64,000 nt of DNA from Lacibacter luteus (GTDB lineage Bacteria; Bacteroidota; Bacteroidia; Chitinophagales; Chitinophagaceae): NCBI RefSeq assembly GCF_004118265.1, contig NZ_SDHW01000004.1, forward strand, positions 1 to 64,000. The letters are read 5' to 3'. The translations under genes were made by a program, and so were the position numbers. The notes under the pieces were generated by a model. The model saw only the letters and a program-made list of their open reading frames with translations, was not told where the DNA came from and searched no databases. Shown here piece after piece: positions 8,443 through 18,853 of this stretch (its first letter is position 1; every line of letters starts with the position of its first letter).

Positions 8443-9321
8443 TTATTGAAACCGCTGTAGTAATTGTTCTTTCACCCAACGCCGGTTAATGTGCGCATGA
8501 TTTTGAAACCCATGAATATGATCGGTCATATCATAAACAGTGATGCCATCTTGTTTTGCCTCCAGTCCCGTTCTTCCTATTCGCTTATTGCCATGTATCA
8601 GTGAAGAAAAAAGTAACATCTTGTCTTTTTGATGTTTAAATACACAAACTTGTTTTGCTGATTTGGTAATAGTAACAAAGTCCGGATCTGTTGTGTTGGC
8701 GCTTATGTCAGAAGAAAACAAGATCACTTCCCGAAATTTCGGCCCGGCAATGTTGCCTGCTAAAACTCCTTCAAAAAAACGGGCGCCCATTGAATGACAA
8801 AGAACAGATGTATTACCTGCGTAATAATGATTAATCTTTTGTACAACTGATGCAAGTTTACTGCCTTTTGTAAATGATTGCTCCCAATTTTGTTTGTAAT
8901 TAAGTCCGCCTGCATGCCATAGAAAAGAAATAACTGTATAGTTTTTACCGGCTGATGGGCTAAATATTTCGTTGAATGTTTTTAGATACTTAACCTTATG
9001 AAAGAAGGACTGTTGCCCCCACATGCAATGAAACAATAAAACTGCATTATCCCCTTTCAACCATTTTTGCAATTGTAAGTCGTTTAGCTCCTCAGGAGAA
9101 CTTCTTATTTCAACAACTTTTTTTGATTGATCAATAAAGTGTCCGAATAAAAGCAGGTTTTCTTTATCTCTCCACTCAACAAAAAGAAAATTAATCTTGC
9201 TCTTCGCTTCAACATCTTTAGCATGTGCCATAAAAAAGAAGTTTGTTGCCAGGATCAACAGCATTGATCTTATTTGAAAAAATTTTGTGCCGTTCATCAG
9301 GTTGTTGTTAGTGGTTGCCAT
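8443..9321 (-). CDS. Alpha/beta hydrolase (DUF900-like), probably secreted
   Basis: About 292 residues. A hydrophobic stretch near the N-terminus (IRSMLLILATNFFFMAHA) looks like a signal peptide. The nucleophile elbow reads LCHSMGARFFEG, matching the G-x-S-x-G position with Cys replacing the first Gly, and HIHGFQNHAHINRR near the end could supply the catalytic His. The arrangement fits the DUF900 alpha/beta hydrolase family, for which substrates are not generally known. The frame also opens with a TTG at 9336; the ATG at 9321 or the one at 9294 (MNGTKFF), which gives the neatest signal peptide, is more likely. Confidence 0.75.
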   Translation of the reverse strand: MATTNNNLMNGTKFFQIRSMLLILATNFFFMAHAKDVEAKSKINFLFVEWRDKENLLLFGHFIDQSKKVVEIRSSPEELNDLQLQKWLKGDNAVLLFHCMWGQQSFFHKVKYLKTFNEIFSPSAGKNYTVISFLWHAGGLNYKQNWEQSFTKGSKLASVVQKINHYYAGNTSVLCHSMGARFFEGVLAGNIAGPKFREVILFSSDISANTTDPDFVTITKSAKQVCVFKHQKDKMLLFSSLIHGNKRIGRTGLEAKQDGITVYDMTDHIHGFQNHAHINRRWVKEQLLQRFQ

Positions 9322-9376
9322 AAAACATATTGACAAGTTAAACAGAAGAAGCGGTTGTCCGTCTTACAGGTTTCTT

Positions 9377-9411
9377 AAAAAAAAGCAGCCTTAATTAAGG
9401 CTGCTTTTTTT
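9377..9411 (-). terminator. Terminator after the flotillin-like gene
   Basis: GCAGCCTTAA (9385-9394) pairs with TTAAGGCTGC (9395-9404), flanked by A8 and T7 runs. On the minus strand it lies 19 bases beyond the SPFH gene stop. Confidence 0.9.
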
Positions 9412-9429
9412 CGCTTTTCGTTGATGTGA

Positions 9430-11349
9430 TTAATTTTCTTTATTCAGATCTTTCTTTTTATCTGCGTCCATCATTTCCATCAGCTTCAAACCAAGCAATC
9501 CGCTAATAGGACCATCAGATCCGTTGTTACCGCCAATTAATACATCGGGTATAATTTTGATTTGACCTTTGCTGATCTCTTCGGTGATCTTGTAACGGGT
9601 AAAGTTATCGCCACCCATTGCTTTCACCTGCAATTCGTATGCTTCTGCAGTTGATTTACCAATAGCCATGATCTTTTCCGCTTCGGCCAAACCTGTTTTA
9701 GAAATACGTTCCGCATCAGCAGCAGCATTCAGTTTTGTAGATTCGGCCTGTGCAGCAGCTTTCATCTTAATTGCTTCAGAGTCTGCATTTGCACGCATCT
9801 TGGTTGCTTCTGCTTCTGCGTTTACGTTCAACTTTAAACTGGTAGCATCACCTTCTGCTTTCTTTACAGTTGCATCTGCAGTGCGTTGAGCAATCTCTAC
9901 ACTTTGTTGTGCTTTTACGATCTCCTTCTGCATATCAGCAATAGCCGTTTCTTTTTCTACACCCTGGCGTTTTTCCTGTGCCATACGTTGTGTTTCATAA
10001 GTCTTCTCTTCTTCCTGTGCTATTTTACGATCGGTTAATGTTTTCATCAACGCTTCAGGAGGAACGATATCGCCAATCAATGTATCAACCGCATTAACAT
10101 TGTATTCTTCCAGCACTTCTTTGATATGCTCTTTAGCAGCATTCTGGCGCTCTTTACGGGTACTTAAAAAAGAGATCACATCGCTATCCTGTGCACTGTT
10201 ACGGAAGTAGTTACCAATGGTTGGTTCCAGTACCTGGCTTACAAGGTTGTTCATACTGCCGAATCGTGCAATTACTTTTGGCGCTTCTGTTGCAGGAATG
10301 TGGATGATCTGAGCCACGTCAAGATTAAAAGGGAAACCGTCTTTCGAACGCACTGTAATTGTTGATAGATTTTTATCTAATGAGTGCGCTTCACTTCTTG
10401 CATTTGCCCAGTTCAATACAAGGTTGGTTGTTGGCACCAGCTCAACTTTTGTGGTGTACTTGTTAACGGGATATTTACCCGGACCTAAAGGCTCCATCCA
10501 CACACCACGATAACCTTTTTCAACAATGTTACCATGCTTGAATGTATCGCCGGTTAAGTCTTTACCAACTTCACCAATATAGGAGATCACCACGCCTACA
10601 TGACCGATCGGAATATCCGTCATTGGCGTTTCTTCTATCTGCAATGCCCACGGGTTGATGTAATACGAACCTGCAAGTATTACCTGCGGCTGCAAACCAC
10701 GATTACCTCCGTTTGTAAGAAATGAGTCGAAATTCTGAAAGTTGTTATGTCCTTCAACAAACTTACCCGCAATGGAACCGATAGGAATAGGTTCACCATC
10801 CAGTGCAGTTACTATGCCTACCATGTTTTCGTTGATGGTTACCTGGTCAACCACACTTACATCAAACAAATGACGGTTGATACGATACGAACCTGCAGTG
10901 ATAAACGCTGTTTGTCTACCACGTTGTCCGCCATTATCCAGAAATGCATGAGCATCCTGAAAATTATCACAATCTACCTTGCGGGCAAGAATATGACCTG
11001 TTGGAATTTCTGTACCGTCTTTACTTAATACGAGTGCAATTTTACCTTCGGGTACAACCGTAAACGGAATCATATCTACTCCGTATTGCCAGGGCCACAT
11101 AAACCAGTACAAACCGGGTGCTAATGTTTTTGCCTGGAAACCGGCCTCGCCTTTCGTTGCAATAATACGACCGTCGGGCAGCTCACGGTTTGCACCAATA
11201 AGCACAAACTTTTTAGTTACAAGACCAATTTTATCTTCGGGTACAATGACCATACCGAAGAAAACACGTAATACAAATTTGTAGAAGATGAGTGAAAAGA
11301 ATAATACTAACACCCACCAATAGGCGAAAAATAAGGATGCAATGTCCAT
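9430..11349 (-). CDS. Flotillin-like SPFH/band 7 protein
   Basis: A 639-aa membrane-scaffold protein. One hydrophobic helix (about residues 7-32) anchors it. Residues about 40-225 hold three related beta-rich blocks: the first includes LPDGRIIATK, and the second and third share the pattern IPxGxI...NFQ...NGGxRG...AGSYxIN. The SPFH domain spans about 235-430. Residues 430-570 are an Ala/Glu/Lys-rich coiled coil with repeated ADAE/AEAE units, typical of flotillins. Flotillins organise membrane microdomains; no NfeD partner gene is adjacent. The protein is longer than the roughly 500 residues of standard flotillins because of the N-terminal blocks. Confidence 0.9.
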   Translation of the reverse strand: MDIASLFFAYWWVLVLFFSLIFYKFVLRVFFGMVIVPEDKIGLVTKKFVLIGANRELPDGRIIATKGEAGFQAKTLAPGLYWFMWPWQYGVDMIPFTVVPEGKIALVLSKDGTEIPTGHILARKVDCDNFQDAHAFLDNGGQRGRQTAFITAGSYRINRHLFDVSVVDQVTINENMVGIVTALDGEPIPIGSIAGKFVEGHNNFQNFDSFLTNGGNRGLQPQVILAGSYYINPWALQIEETPMTDIPIGHVGVVISYIGEVGKDLTGDTFKHGNIVEKGYRGVWMEPLGPGKYPVNKYTTKVELVPTTNLVLNWANARSEAHSLDKNLSTITVRSKDGFPFNLDVAQIIHIPATEAPKVIARFGSMNNLVSQVLEPTIGNYFRNSAQDSDVISFLSTRKERQNAAKEHIKEVLEEYNVNAVDTLIGDIVPPEALMKTLTDRKIAQEEEKTYETQRMAQEKRQGVEKETAIADMQKEIVKAQQSVEIAQRTADATVKKAEGDATSLKLNVNAEAEATKMRANADSEAIKMKAAAQAESTKLNAAADAERISKTGLAEAEKIMAIGKSTAEAYELQVKAMGGDNFTRYKITEEISKGQIKIIPDVLIGGNNGSDGPISGLLGLKLMEMMDADKKKDLNKEN

Positions 11350-11665
11350 GATTGATTAATGGTTTAATAATGAAAAATAATTGTTGTTAAGCAGGATTTA
11401 CAGCGTTGTACAGCTATGCAGGAGCATTGTTAGTAAGTAGGTGCACCTTGTTAAAAACTTACGGGAGATGACTGAAGAAGCAGTTACGCTAAAATCGAAA
11501 AGATGTACGTTCTACATTGGAGTATTTTCCTTTAAAAGGAAGAACAAAGATATTTTACCGTTTACACATGCGGAATAAAATCCGGTGAGAACGGGAAGTA
11601 CACTTTCACCATCGGTAAAGCATGTATGATGAGTGGTAAGAAATAAAAACTACAGGACTTTGCTT
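11350..11665. other. Gene-free interval between flotillin and permease genes
   Basis: This 316-base stretch must carry the flotillin promoter. A small palindrome (TTCCTTTAAAAGGAA, 11527-11541) is present. I find no ORF, RNA gene or terminator of convincing strength. Confidence 0.4.
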
Positions 11666-12943
11666 TTATTCATAGCGTAAAGCAGTGATCGGATCGAGCT
11701 TAGATGCTTTTCTTGCAGGGTATAAACCAGCAGCCAGACCTGTACCAAAACAGATAGCCACACCTATTGCAGCCCAAAGCCAGGGAACAACAAAACCGGT
11801 TTTGAAGAAGATCGCTGCAAGATTACCTACGAGTATGCCGAGGATAATCCCAATAACAGCACCAAGTAAACTTATGAGAATACTTTCCCATAAAAACTGC
11901 TTACGGATATTTGAACTTTTTGCACCGATAGATTTTGCCAGACCAATTTCTCTTGTACGTTCGCTAACGGCCACCAACATAATATTGGTTAAACCAATTG
12001 CTGCGCCTAACAATGTAATAGCCCCGATAACAATAGCTGCAATTTGTACAAAGCCCAGCGTTTTTTTCAACGATTCAACAATGCTGTCACTTCTGTCTAC
12101 ATAAAAATTATCGGCTTCTTTAACAGGCAATCTTCTTGCCTGCCTGAAGACTCCGGTAGCTTCTCCTACAGCAGCATCCATCTGCGCAAAATCGTTTGCA
12201 CGTATGGTGATGTTGTAACTGCCGCTGCCGCTGAATACACGACGCACATTGTTGTAGGTAATTAACCCAATATTATCAAGCGAAAGAAACGAGCTGGCGC
12301 CTCTGGCTTTCAATACTCCAATAACACGATAACGGTTAGAACCGATGCGAATGATTTTACCAATAGCATAAGCTGATTTTCCTTTGAACAGTTTGCGCAC
12401 AAGATCGCTGCCAAGTATAACCACATTGCGGCCACTTTCAACATCAAGCTTATTAAAATCACGCCCCTGCTCTAATGTATAACCACTGTTCAATAAATAA
12501 TTTTCATCGCCACCAATAACACGCACATTCGGATTTGTTTTTTGCTCTTCGAAGAAAACCGTTGCGTTGCCGCTTGCAAATTTCGAAATACTTACAGTTG
12601 CAGGAAAAGTAAATTGTTCTTTAAACCTTCGTGCTTCATCAAACGTAATAAAGCGATCAAGATTGGAACTGCGTTGCTTTGTTCCGCCTTTTTTAGTTCG
12701 GGTTAAATCGCTACGAGGGCCGCCACCAAAACGAATATTCCGTTCTTTATAACGTAAGCTGAAGGAATTGGCGCCGAGAATAGAGAAGTTCTCGTACAAA
12801 CTCTGGTTCATTGCTTCAATAGCTGTAATAATTCCAATCAATGCCATAATACCAAACGCAATAATGGACACAGTAATGCCCGTACGTAATTTGTTGGAAC
12901 GAATGGTTCGCCAGGCTAATGATAAGATGTCGGAGAATGTCAT
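11666..12943 (-). CDS. ABC transporter permease (MacB/FtsX type)
   Basis: A 425-aa inner-membrane protein with the MacB topology. One transmembrane helix lies at about 20-42, followed by a periplasmic MacB_PCD domain to about residue 285. Three helices near the C-terminus (about 298-325, 350-378, 385-408) include the FtsX-domain motif [28 protein letters not shown]. It ends in [10 protein letters not shown], the usual end for this family. No ATP-binding partner gene is adjacent, so the ATPase must be elsewhere. Substrate unknown; such pairs export peptides or antimicrobials or act in lipoprotein release. Confidence 0.9.
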   Translation of the reverse strand: MTFSDILSLAWRTIRSNKLRTGITVSIIAFGIMALIGIITAIEAMNQSLYENFSILGANSFSLRYKERNIRFGGGPRSDLTRTKKGGTKQRSSNLDRFITFDEARRFKEQFTFPATVSISKFASGNATVFFEEQKTNPNVRVIGGDENYLLNSGYTLEQGRDFNKLDVESGRNVVILGSDLVRKLFKGKSAYAIGKIIRIGSNRYRVIGVLKARGASSFLSLDNIGLITYNNVRRVFSGSGSYNITIRANDFAQMDAAVGEATGVFRQARRLPVKEADNFYVDRSDSIVESLKKTLGFVQIAAIVIGAITLLGAAIGLTNIMLVAVSERTREIGLAKSIGAKSSNIRKQFLWESILISLLGAVIGIILGILVGNLAAIFFKTGFVVPWLWAAIGVAICFGTGLAAGLYPARKASKLDPITALRYE

Positions 12944-13033
12944 ATGCGCATTTGAAATAAAGCGGCAACCAGCCTTTTTATTCTTCCCGAAATTAAGAAA
13001 GCTCCGCCGAATTGCAAGCTGTTTCTATAAACG

Positions 13034-13064
13034 GCAAAGCCCCCCTTTAAAACGGGGGCTTTGC
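13034..13064 (-). terminator. Terminator at the end of the nuo operon
   Basis: GCAAAGCCCCC (13034-13044) pairs perfectly with GGGGGCTTTGC (13054-13064), 23 bases past the nuoN stop. The tail beyond it on the minus strand is only weakly T-rich. Confidence 0.75.
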
Positions 13065-13086
13065 GTATCTGTTTTATTAAAAGATC

Positions 13087-14466
13087 TTAAAAAAAGATCA
13101 ACATGTCTAATAACAGCGAAGGATAAACCCCAAGCACAATAATAACTGCAGCTACAAGCACCAGCAGGGCTTTAAAAGGAGTTGCAAGTTCCAACTCCTG
13201 TGTTTCGCCTTCTTTAAAATACATGGCTTGGATAACACGGAAATAGTAATACACACTCACTGCCGCCATTACCACTGCAAAGATCACCAACCACAGGTAA
13301 GTACCTGTTTTAACGGCAGCAGCCAGTACAAAATACTTTGCGAAGAAACCTGCTGTTAACGGAATACCCGCCAGTGATAAGAAACAAACAGTTAATACAA
13401 ACGCAACCAATGGTTGTTTTTTAGCCAACCCATTAAATCCTTCGAATGTATAATCTTTCATTTTTACCAACACAGCAAAAATGCCGATGGTTGCAAAGCA
13501 ATAGGCTGCGGCGTAAAGCAAGAGGCCTTGCTTCGACAAATCGTTTACGGCAAATACTGCAAACAACATAAAGCCAGCCTGCGCAATACTTGAGTAAGCC
13601 AGCATACGTTTTACGCTTTGCTGATATACGGCGGTGATATTGCCGATAAACAATGTAAGTGCAGTAATGATCGCAACTGTGAGTTTCCACGAATCGGATT
13701 TGCCTGCAAATGCGTTGATGAAGAGATTTAAAAATCCAATAAAGATGGCAGCTTTTACAATGGTTGCCATAAACGATGTAAATACCGTTGGCGCACCATC
13801 GTACACATCGGGAGTCCAGAAATGAAAAGGTGCAGCAGAAACTTTAAATGCCAATGCCACCATAACCATTACAATACCAATAGTTGTAAATGCTGTAAAA
13901 TCTTCGGATGTGATCATTGCCAAACGTTCTACCTGGAACGAGCCGGCAGCACCATACAAAAATGCAATACCCATCAACAGAATACCCGTTGAAAAAGATC
14001 CCATGAGGAAGTATTTCAACGCCGCTTCATTCCCTTTCAGATTTCGTTTATCTGCACCGGTTAAAATATATAATGGAATAGAAACGATTTCGATGCCGAT
14101 GAAAAGAATCAGCAGGTTGTTGAATAAAGCAACGAGTCCTGCACCACTCATTACAAAAAAGATGAGCGCAAAATATTCGAACGGATGTTTACCAACTGCT
14201 TCCACATCTTTACCGCTGAGTAAAATATAAATGATCAAGGCCAGTATCAACACCGTAAGAAACAGCAATCCAAAACGCTCATACTGCAGCATACCTTTAA
14301 AGTCGCTGTTGATGATCATTTTTCCACTGAGATCAAATATGTTTCCGATCAGTAATGCCACCGCACCCACAAGGGCAACGGTTTTAGCCGCCGATTTGCT
14401 GTTCAGGAACAAACCACTGAACATCATCACAATACCCCAAATCGCCGAAAGTAAAATCAGGTTCAT
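13087..14466 (-). CDS. nuoN: NADH-quinone oxidoreductase subunit N
   Basis: One of the three antiporter-like proton-pumping subunits in the membrane arm of complex I. The 459-aa protein is almost entirely transmembrane helices, with the family's lysine-bearing proton channel segments (for example ALKYFLMGSFSTGILLMG and the KRMLAYSSIAQAGFML helix). Last gene of the operon, 17 bases after nuoM, followed by a terminator. Confidence 0.96.
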   Translation of the reverse strand: MNLILLSAIWGIVMMFSGLFLNSKSAAKTVALVGAVALLIGNIFDLSGKMIINSDFKGMLQYERFGLLFLTVLILALIIYILLSGKDVEAVGKHPFEYFALIFFVMSGAGLVALFNNLLILFIGIEIVSIPLYILTGADKRNLKGNEAALKYFLMGSFSTGILLMGIAFLYGAAGSFQVERLAMITSEDFTAFTTIGIVMVMVALAFKVSAAPFHFWTPDVYDGAPTVFTSFMATIVKAAIFIGFLNLFINAFAGKSDSWKLTVAIITALTLFIGNITAVYQQSVKRMLAYSSIAQAGFMLFAVFAVNDLSKQGLLLYAAAYCFATIGIFAVLVKMKDYTFEGFNGLAKKQPLVAFVLTVCFLSLAGIPLTAGFFAKYFVLAAAVKTGTYLWLVIFAVVMAAVSVYYYFRVIQAMYFKEGETQELELATPFKALLVLVAAVIIVLGVYPSLLLDMLIFF

Positions 14467-14483
14467 CGTTCTTCGTTAAAAGT

Positions 14484-15920
14484 TTATTTAAAGATTCCCA
14501 GTATAAAACTTGCTGTATCCTTGGTTAAATTGAAAACAGGTGAAGGATACACACCCATTACAAAAATGGCCACAACAATTACAGCCAACGCTGCTTTTTC
14601 AATAAAGCTGATGTCTGTATTGTTTGCAGTTAATGCATTCTCGTTACCGTAAAATACTTTCTGGATCATACGCAATGTGTAAATAGCACTGAGGATGATG
14701 CTTAAACCACCAACAGCTGCATACCATGCATTGAATTTGAACAGACCGTTGAACATGAGGAACTCACCAATGAACGCATTGGTAAGCGGCAATGCCACGT
14801 TTGCCAACGCAACAATTACCAGTAAGATGGTTAATGCCGGAGCTTTTTGTGCAAGACCACCCAACTCACTCATTTTACGTGTACCGAATTTCCGTTCGAT
14901 CAGTTCAACCACGATCCACATACCCAATACGTTTACACCATGGCTGAAGAACTGAATGATGGCTCCCTGCAAACCACTTTCGTTGTTTACAAACAAAGCC
15001 GCACTCATTAAACCAATATGTGCAATAGATGAGTAAGCAATTAAACGTTTCAGATCATCCTGCTGCATAGCAATGATACTTGCGTACACCATACCGATTA
15101 CACTTAAACCAATCACTACATTATCGAACTCCACAGCAGCATCGGGGAACAAAGGCAATAACCAACGAACCACTGCAAACAAACCCATCTTCACCATCAA
15201 TGCACTTAACACCATTGTTACTGCAGTTGGTGATTGCTCATATGCATCGGGCTGCCAGGTATGAAATGGAAACACGGGCATCTTAATGGCGAATGCAATA
15301 AAGAATAGCCAGAACAACCATGTTTGCTGATCGCCGGATAATTTCACTGCATACAATGATTCCATTGCAAACGATGCATCGGCAGTTTGGAAGTACATGT
15401 ACAGCAAACCAACCAGCATCAGCAACGAACCGATGAATGTATAGATGAAGAATTTAAATGTAACTGCAATGCGTTTTTCGCCGCCCCATTTGCTGCAGAG
15501 GAAATACACCGGAATCAATGCAAGCTCCCAGAAGAAATAGAACAACAACCCATCGGCTGCTAAAAACACACCGAGTATACCTGCCTGCGCCAACAACATC
15601 AACCCATAAAAAATATTGGGCGATGAATAAGTTGATTTCCAGGTAGAGGCAAAAATAACAGGATAAGAAAGTGCACCGAGTAAACAAAGTAATGTGCTGG
15701 CGCCATCCATCTTTAATGCAAAGCTTGCTCCCAGTTGTGGTAACCATTCCGCAGTAAATGTTCTGCCTTCTTCGTTGTTGCTAACAAGACTATACGTGAT
15801 GGCGGCAAGAGAAATAAGCGATACGAGCAAACTCCATGTTTTCGCCTGCTTCTCTTCTTTTAAAAAGAAAGCAACCAAACCACCAATCAACGGAACCAAT
15901 ATCATCAATAATGCAATCAT
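14484..15920 (-). CDS. nuoM: NADH-quinone oxidoreductase subunit M
   Basis: A 478-aa antiporter-like membrane subunit of complex I. The conserved KMPVFPFHTWQPDAYEQSPT and KRLIAYSSIAHIGLM segments identify the Mrp/NuoM fold. Fourteen or so hydrophobic helices can be traced. It lies 21 bases after nuoL and 17 before nuoN, suggesting coupled translation within the operon. Confidence 0.96.
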   Translation of the reverse strand: MIALLMILVPLIGGLVAFFLKEEKQAKTWSLLVSLISLAAITYSLVSNNEEGRTFTAEWLPQLGASFALKMDGASTLLCLLGALSYPVIFASTWKSTYSSPNIFYGLMLLAQAGILGVFLAADGLLFYFFWELALIPVYFLCSKWGGEKRIAVTFKFFIYTFIGSLLMLVGLLYMYFQTADASFAMESLYAVKLSGDQQTWLFWLFFIAFAIKMPVFPFHTWQPDAYEQSPTAVTMVLSALMVKMGLFAVVRWLLPLFPDAAVEFDNVVIGLSVIGMVYASIIAMQQDDLKRLIAYSSIAHIGLMSAALFVNNESGLQGAIIQFFSHGVNVLGMWIVVELIERKFGTRKMSELGGLAQKAPALTILLVIVALANVALPLTNAFIGEFLMFNGLFKFNAWYAAVGGLSIILSAIYTLRMIQKVFYGNENALTANNTDISFIEKAALAVIVVAIFVMGVYPSPVFNLTKDTASFILGIFK

Positions 15921-15941
15921 AATACAGCTATGCCTGGTTAA

Positions 15942-17852
15942 TTAAAGGAATTTAATTGTGATAACGAATAAGAGCAGAATGCCGATCACCATCCACAATA
16001 CATAAGAACCAACCTGTCCGCTTTGTAACAAACGCAACTGGCGGCCACTCCACTGTACGCCTTTTCCTACTCCGTTTACAAGGCCATCGATACCACTCTT
16101 TTCTACAAAACGATTAAAGAACACACCTAAACTATTAAGCGGTTTGGTAATGATATTGTGATATAACTCATCTACATACCATTTGTTTGCCAATACTTTT
16201 CCAAAACCTTCGAGTTCGCCTGTCTCAGGATTCTTGCTGAAACGCTTCAACGCAAAGATGATGGCAGAAGCAATCAGTGTTAAGCTTACTGCCAGTAAAA
16301 TATATTCAGTCTTATGTTCTAAATGATGTGCCTCTACAGCATCGGTTGATGCTTTGAACACCGGTGCTAAATAATGTTCAAGTTTATGTGCGTCTGCAGC
16401 AAACAATTCCGGAATACCAACAAAGCCCGCAACTACAGCAAGAAATGCTAAGATGATCAAAGGCACTGTCATTTGCCAGGGACTTTCGTGCAGGTGATGT
16501 TCCTGTTCGTGTGTGCCACGGAACGTTCCTTTAAACGTCATTGCATATAAACGGAACATATAGAAAGCAGTCATCAATGCGCCTGCTAAACCAATGATGT
16601 AGAAAACAGGATTGGCAGCAAATGCATGTACAAGAATTTCATCTTTTGAGAAAAAGCCGCTGAACGGAGGAATACCTGCAATGGCGATACAACCAACCCA
16701 AAAAGTCCATCTTGTTATAGGAAGTTTTTTTGCCAGTCCACCCATTTTACGAATATCCTGCTCGTGATGCATGGCATGAATAACAGAACCTGCACCAAGG
16801 AACAACAGGGCTTTAAAGAATGCATGTGTCATTACATGAAACACAGCACCTGTGTATGCACCAACGCCCAAGCCAAGGAACATATAACCGAGCTGACTAA
16901 CCGTTGAGTAAGCCAGTACTTTCTTAATATCGTTTTGTTTGATAGCAATGGTTGCAGCAAGAATTGCTGTTGCCAAACCAACTACTGCTACCACCACCTG
17001 TGTTGCAGGGGCAAGCGTGTATAAGATGTTGCTGCGTGCAATCATGTAGATACCTGCGGTAACCATTGTTGCAGCGTGGATGAGTGCAGATACAGGTGTT
17101 GGACCGGCCATCGCATCGGGCAACCAGGTGTACAATGGAATTTGTGCACTCTTACCTGTTGCACCAACAAACAATAACAATGTAATTACAACAAGAATAC
17201 TGTCGCCTTTAAACATACCTGCAGCTTGCGGAAACACTTCACTGTATGTTAATGACCCAAACTGTTGAATAATGAAGAATAAACCGAGTAAGAAACCAAG
17301 ATCACCAATGCGGTTCATTACAAAAGCCTTGCGGGCTGCATTACCGTATTCTGTGTTCTTAAACCAGTAACCAATCAATAAGTAAGAACAAAGACCTACA
17401 CCTTCCCAACCGATGAACATGATGAGGTAGTTAGCACCTAACACCAATAACAACATGCTGAAGACGAAAAGATTCAGGTAAGCGAAGTAGCGTGCAAAAT
17501 GATGACTTGCTTCTTCGTGCATGTAAGAAGTAGAATACAAGTGAATTAAAAAACCAACACCGGTAATTACCAGCAGAAACAAAGCCGATAATTGATCTAC
17601 CTGGAAAGCAAAAGGAATATTCAGTCCGGCAACATTAATAAACTCAAACAGGTTTACAGTAGTTGCAGTAAATGCTTCGGCTCTTGTTTCGTTAAAGATG
17701 AGTACACTCACAATAAACGAAGCAAGAATAACGGTACTGCCGATAATTCCGCTGAGCGATTTGCTGAGATAATTTCTTCCTAAGCCATTGATGAGAAAGC
17801 CGATCAACGGAAACAACGGAACCAAATAAACCAAGTCGATAATACTATTCAT
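15942..17852 (-). CDS. nuoL: NADH-quinone oxidoreductase subunit L
   Basis: The distal proton-pumping subunit of complex I (636 aa). Visible signatures include the MFIGWEGVGLCSYLLIG helix, QIPLYTWLPDAMAGPTPVSA, and KKVLAYSTVSQLGYM. The long C-terminal part (about 500-636) fits the lateral helix that clamps the other antiporter subunits, ending in a final hydrophobic anchor. A TACGAAGTACG palindromic repeat fills the gap upstream, between it and nuoK. Confidence 0.96.
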   Translation of the reverse strand: MNSIIDLVYLVPLFPLIGFLINGLGRNYLSKSLSGIIGSTVILASFIVSVLIFNETRAEAFTATTVNLFEFINVAGLNIPFAFQVDQLSALFLLVITGVGFLIHLYSTSYMHEEASHHFARYFAYLNLFVFSMLLLVLGANYLIMFIGWEGVGLCSYLLIGYWFKNTEYGNAARKAFVMNRIGDLGFLLGLFFIIQQFGSLTYSEVFPQAAGMFKGDSILVVITLLLFVGATGKSAQIPLYTWLPDAMAGPTPVSALIHAATMVTAGIYMIARSNILYTLAPATQVVVAVVGLATAILAATIAIKQNDIKKVLAYSTVSQLGYMFLGLGVGAYTGAVFHVMTHAFFKALLFLGAGSVIHAMHHEQDIRKMGGLAKKLPITRWTFWVGCIAIAGIPPFSGFFSKDEILVHAFAANPVFYIIGLAGALMTAFYMFRLYAMTFKGTFRGTHEQEHHLHESPWQMTVPLIILAFLAVVAGFVGIPELFAADAHKLEHYLAPVFKASTDAVEAHHLEHKTEYILLAVSLTLIASAIIFALKRFSKNPETGELEGFGKVLANKWYVDELYHNIITKPLNSLGVFFNRFVEKSGIDGLVNGVGKGVQWSGRQLRLLQSGQVGSYVLWMVIGILLLFVITIKFL

Positions 17853-17860
17853 AATACTTT

Positions 17861-17920
17861 AAGTACGAGTTACGAAGTACGAAGTACGCAATCGTAGATC
17901 GTACCTCGTACTTCGTACTT
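17861..17920. repeat. Inverted repeat (AAGTACGAAGTACG) between nuoK and nuoL
   Basis: AAGTACGAAGTACG (17875-17888) is the exact reverse complement of 17907-17920, with an 18-base loop; a further related unit starts at 17861. It would form a long hairpin in the nuo mRNA. A degenerate relative lies between nuoI and nuoJ. Confidence 0.85.
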
Positions 17921-17926
17921 GCTGCT

Positions 17927-18262
17927 TTAATGTTTAAGTCTGTTCAAAAAGTTTACATCCACACTATGAATGTTACGGTACATCATTACAATAATGGCTA
18001 AACCCACACTTACCTCTGCTGCAGCCACCACCATAATAAAGAACACAAACAATTGCGCTTCCACACCTGTAATTGCTGAAGGGTTTGCTGCTAATGCAGT
18101 TTGTGCATGCATTTTTGAAAATGCAACCAGCAACAGGTTCACCGCATTCAACATCAGTTCCACACACATGAAAATAATGATAGCATTGCGGCGTGTTAAC
18201 ACACCTGCCACACCAATGCTGAATAAGGCAACTGCTAAATAGATATAATAATTAATCGGCAT
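17927..18262 (-). CDS. nuoK: NADH-quinone oxidoreductase subunit K
   Basis: A small (111-aa) membrane subunit of complex I with three helices. The conserved acidic residue of the second helix is visible in [17 protein letters not shown], and the third helix carries [23 protein letters not shown]. It contributes to the proton path linking the quinone site to the antiporter subunits. It lies 16 bases after nuoJ. Confidence 0.96.
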   Translation of the reverse strand: MPINYYIYLAVALFSIGVAGVLTRRNAIIIFMCVELMLNAVNLLLVAFSKMHAQTALAANPSAITGVEAQLFVFFIMVVAAAEVSVGLAIIVMMYRNIHSVDVNFLNRLKH

Positions 18263-18278
18263 AATTTAATTTGAAAAT

Positions 18279-18782
18279 TTAATCTCCCTTCTTTCCTATT
18301 ACCACGGCACCAACCATTGCACTCAAGAACAACACACTGCTTATTTCAAAAGGCAATACGTAATCGGTAAATAATGTTTTGCCCAATGTTTTAATCAGTC
18401 CTGCTTCTCCCCCCATACTCACCTGTGTTTTTATCAATTCGTTGCTATGACGCAATGCTGCAATAAACACCAGCATTAAACTTCCGCCTGCAATTACACC
18501 TGCTATTTTGAGCCATTTGTTTTTCTGCGGCTCCGTTTCTGCATTCAAGTTCATCAACATGATCACAAACAGGAACAATACCATAATGGCACCGGCATAC
18601 ACAATAATGTTTACCACTGCAAGAAACTGTGCATTCAATAAAATATAATGACCGGAAATAGCAAAGAACACCACAATTAACCACAGCACACTGTACACCG
18701 GGTTCTTGCTTGTAACCATCATTAAGGCTCCAAACACTGCAAGAATCGACAGGAACCAGAATAGAATTTGAGTAATATCCAT
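18279..18782 (-). CDS. nuoJ: NADH-quinone oxidoreductase subunit J
   Basis: A 167-aa membrane subunit of complex I with five hydrophobic helices. The third carries the conserved IVYAGAIMVLFLFVIML segment including the functional tyrosine. It sits between nuoI and nuoK as in most nuo operons. Confidence 0.96.
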   Translation of the reverse strand: MDITQILFWFLSILAVFGALMMVTSKNPVYSVLWLIVVFFAISGHYILLNAQFLAVVNIIVYAGAIMVLFLFVIMLMNLNAETEPQKNKWLKIAGVIAGGSLMLVFIAALRHSNELIKTQVSMGGEAGLIKTLGKTLFTDYVLPFEISSVLFLSAMVGAVVIGKKGD

Positions 18783-18785
18783 AAA

Positions 18786-18850
18786 CTTTTTAAGTACGAG
18801 GTACGAAGTTGGAAGTACGCTGTTTGTACTCCGTCGTTCGTGCTTCTTGT
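18786..18850. repeat. Degenerate TACG-type inverted repeat between nuoI and nuoJ
   Basis: The left arm from 18792 (AAGTACGAGGTACGAAG) resembles the repeat at 17861, and the right arm (18825-18846) is a diverged inverse copy. It occupies the whole intergenic gap. Confidence 0.65.
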
Positions 18851-18853
18851 TTT

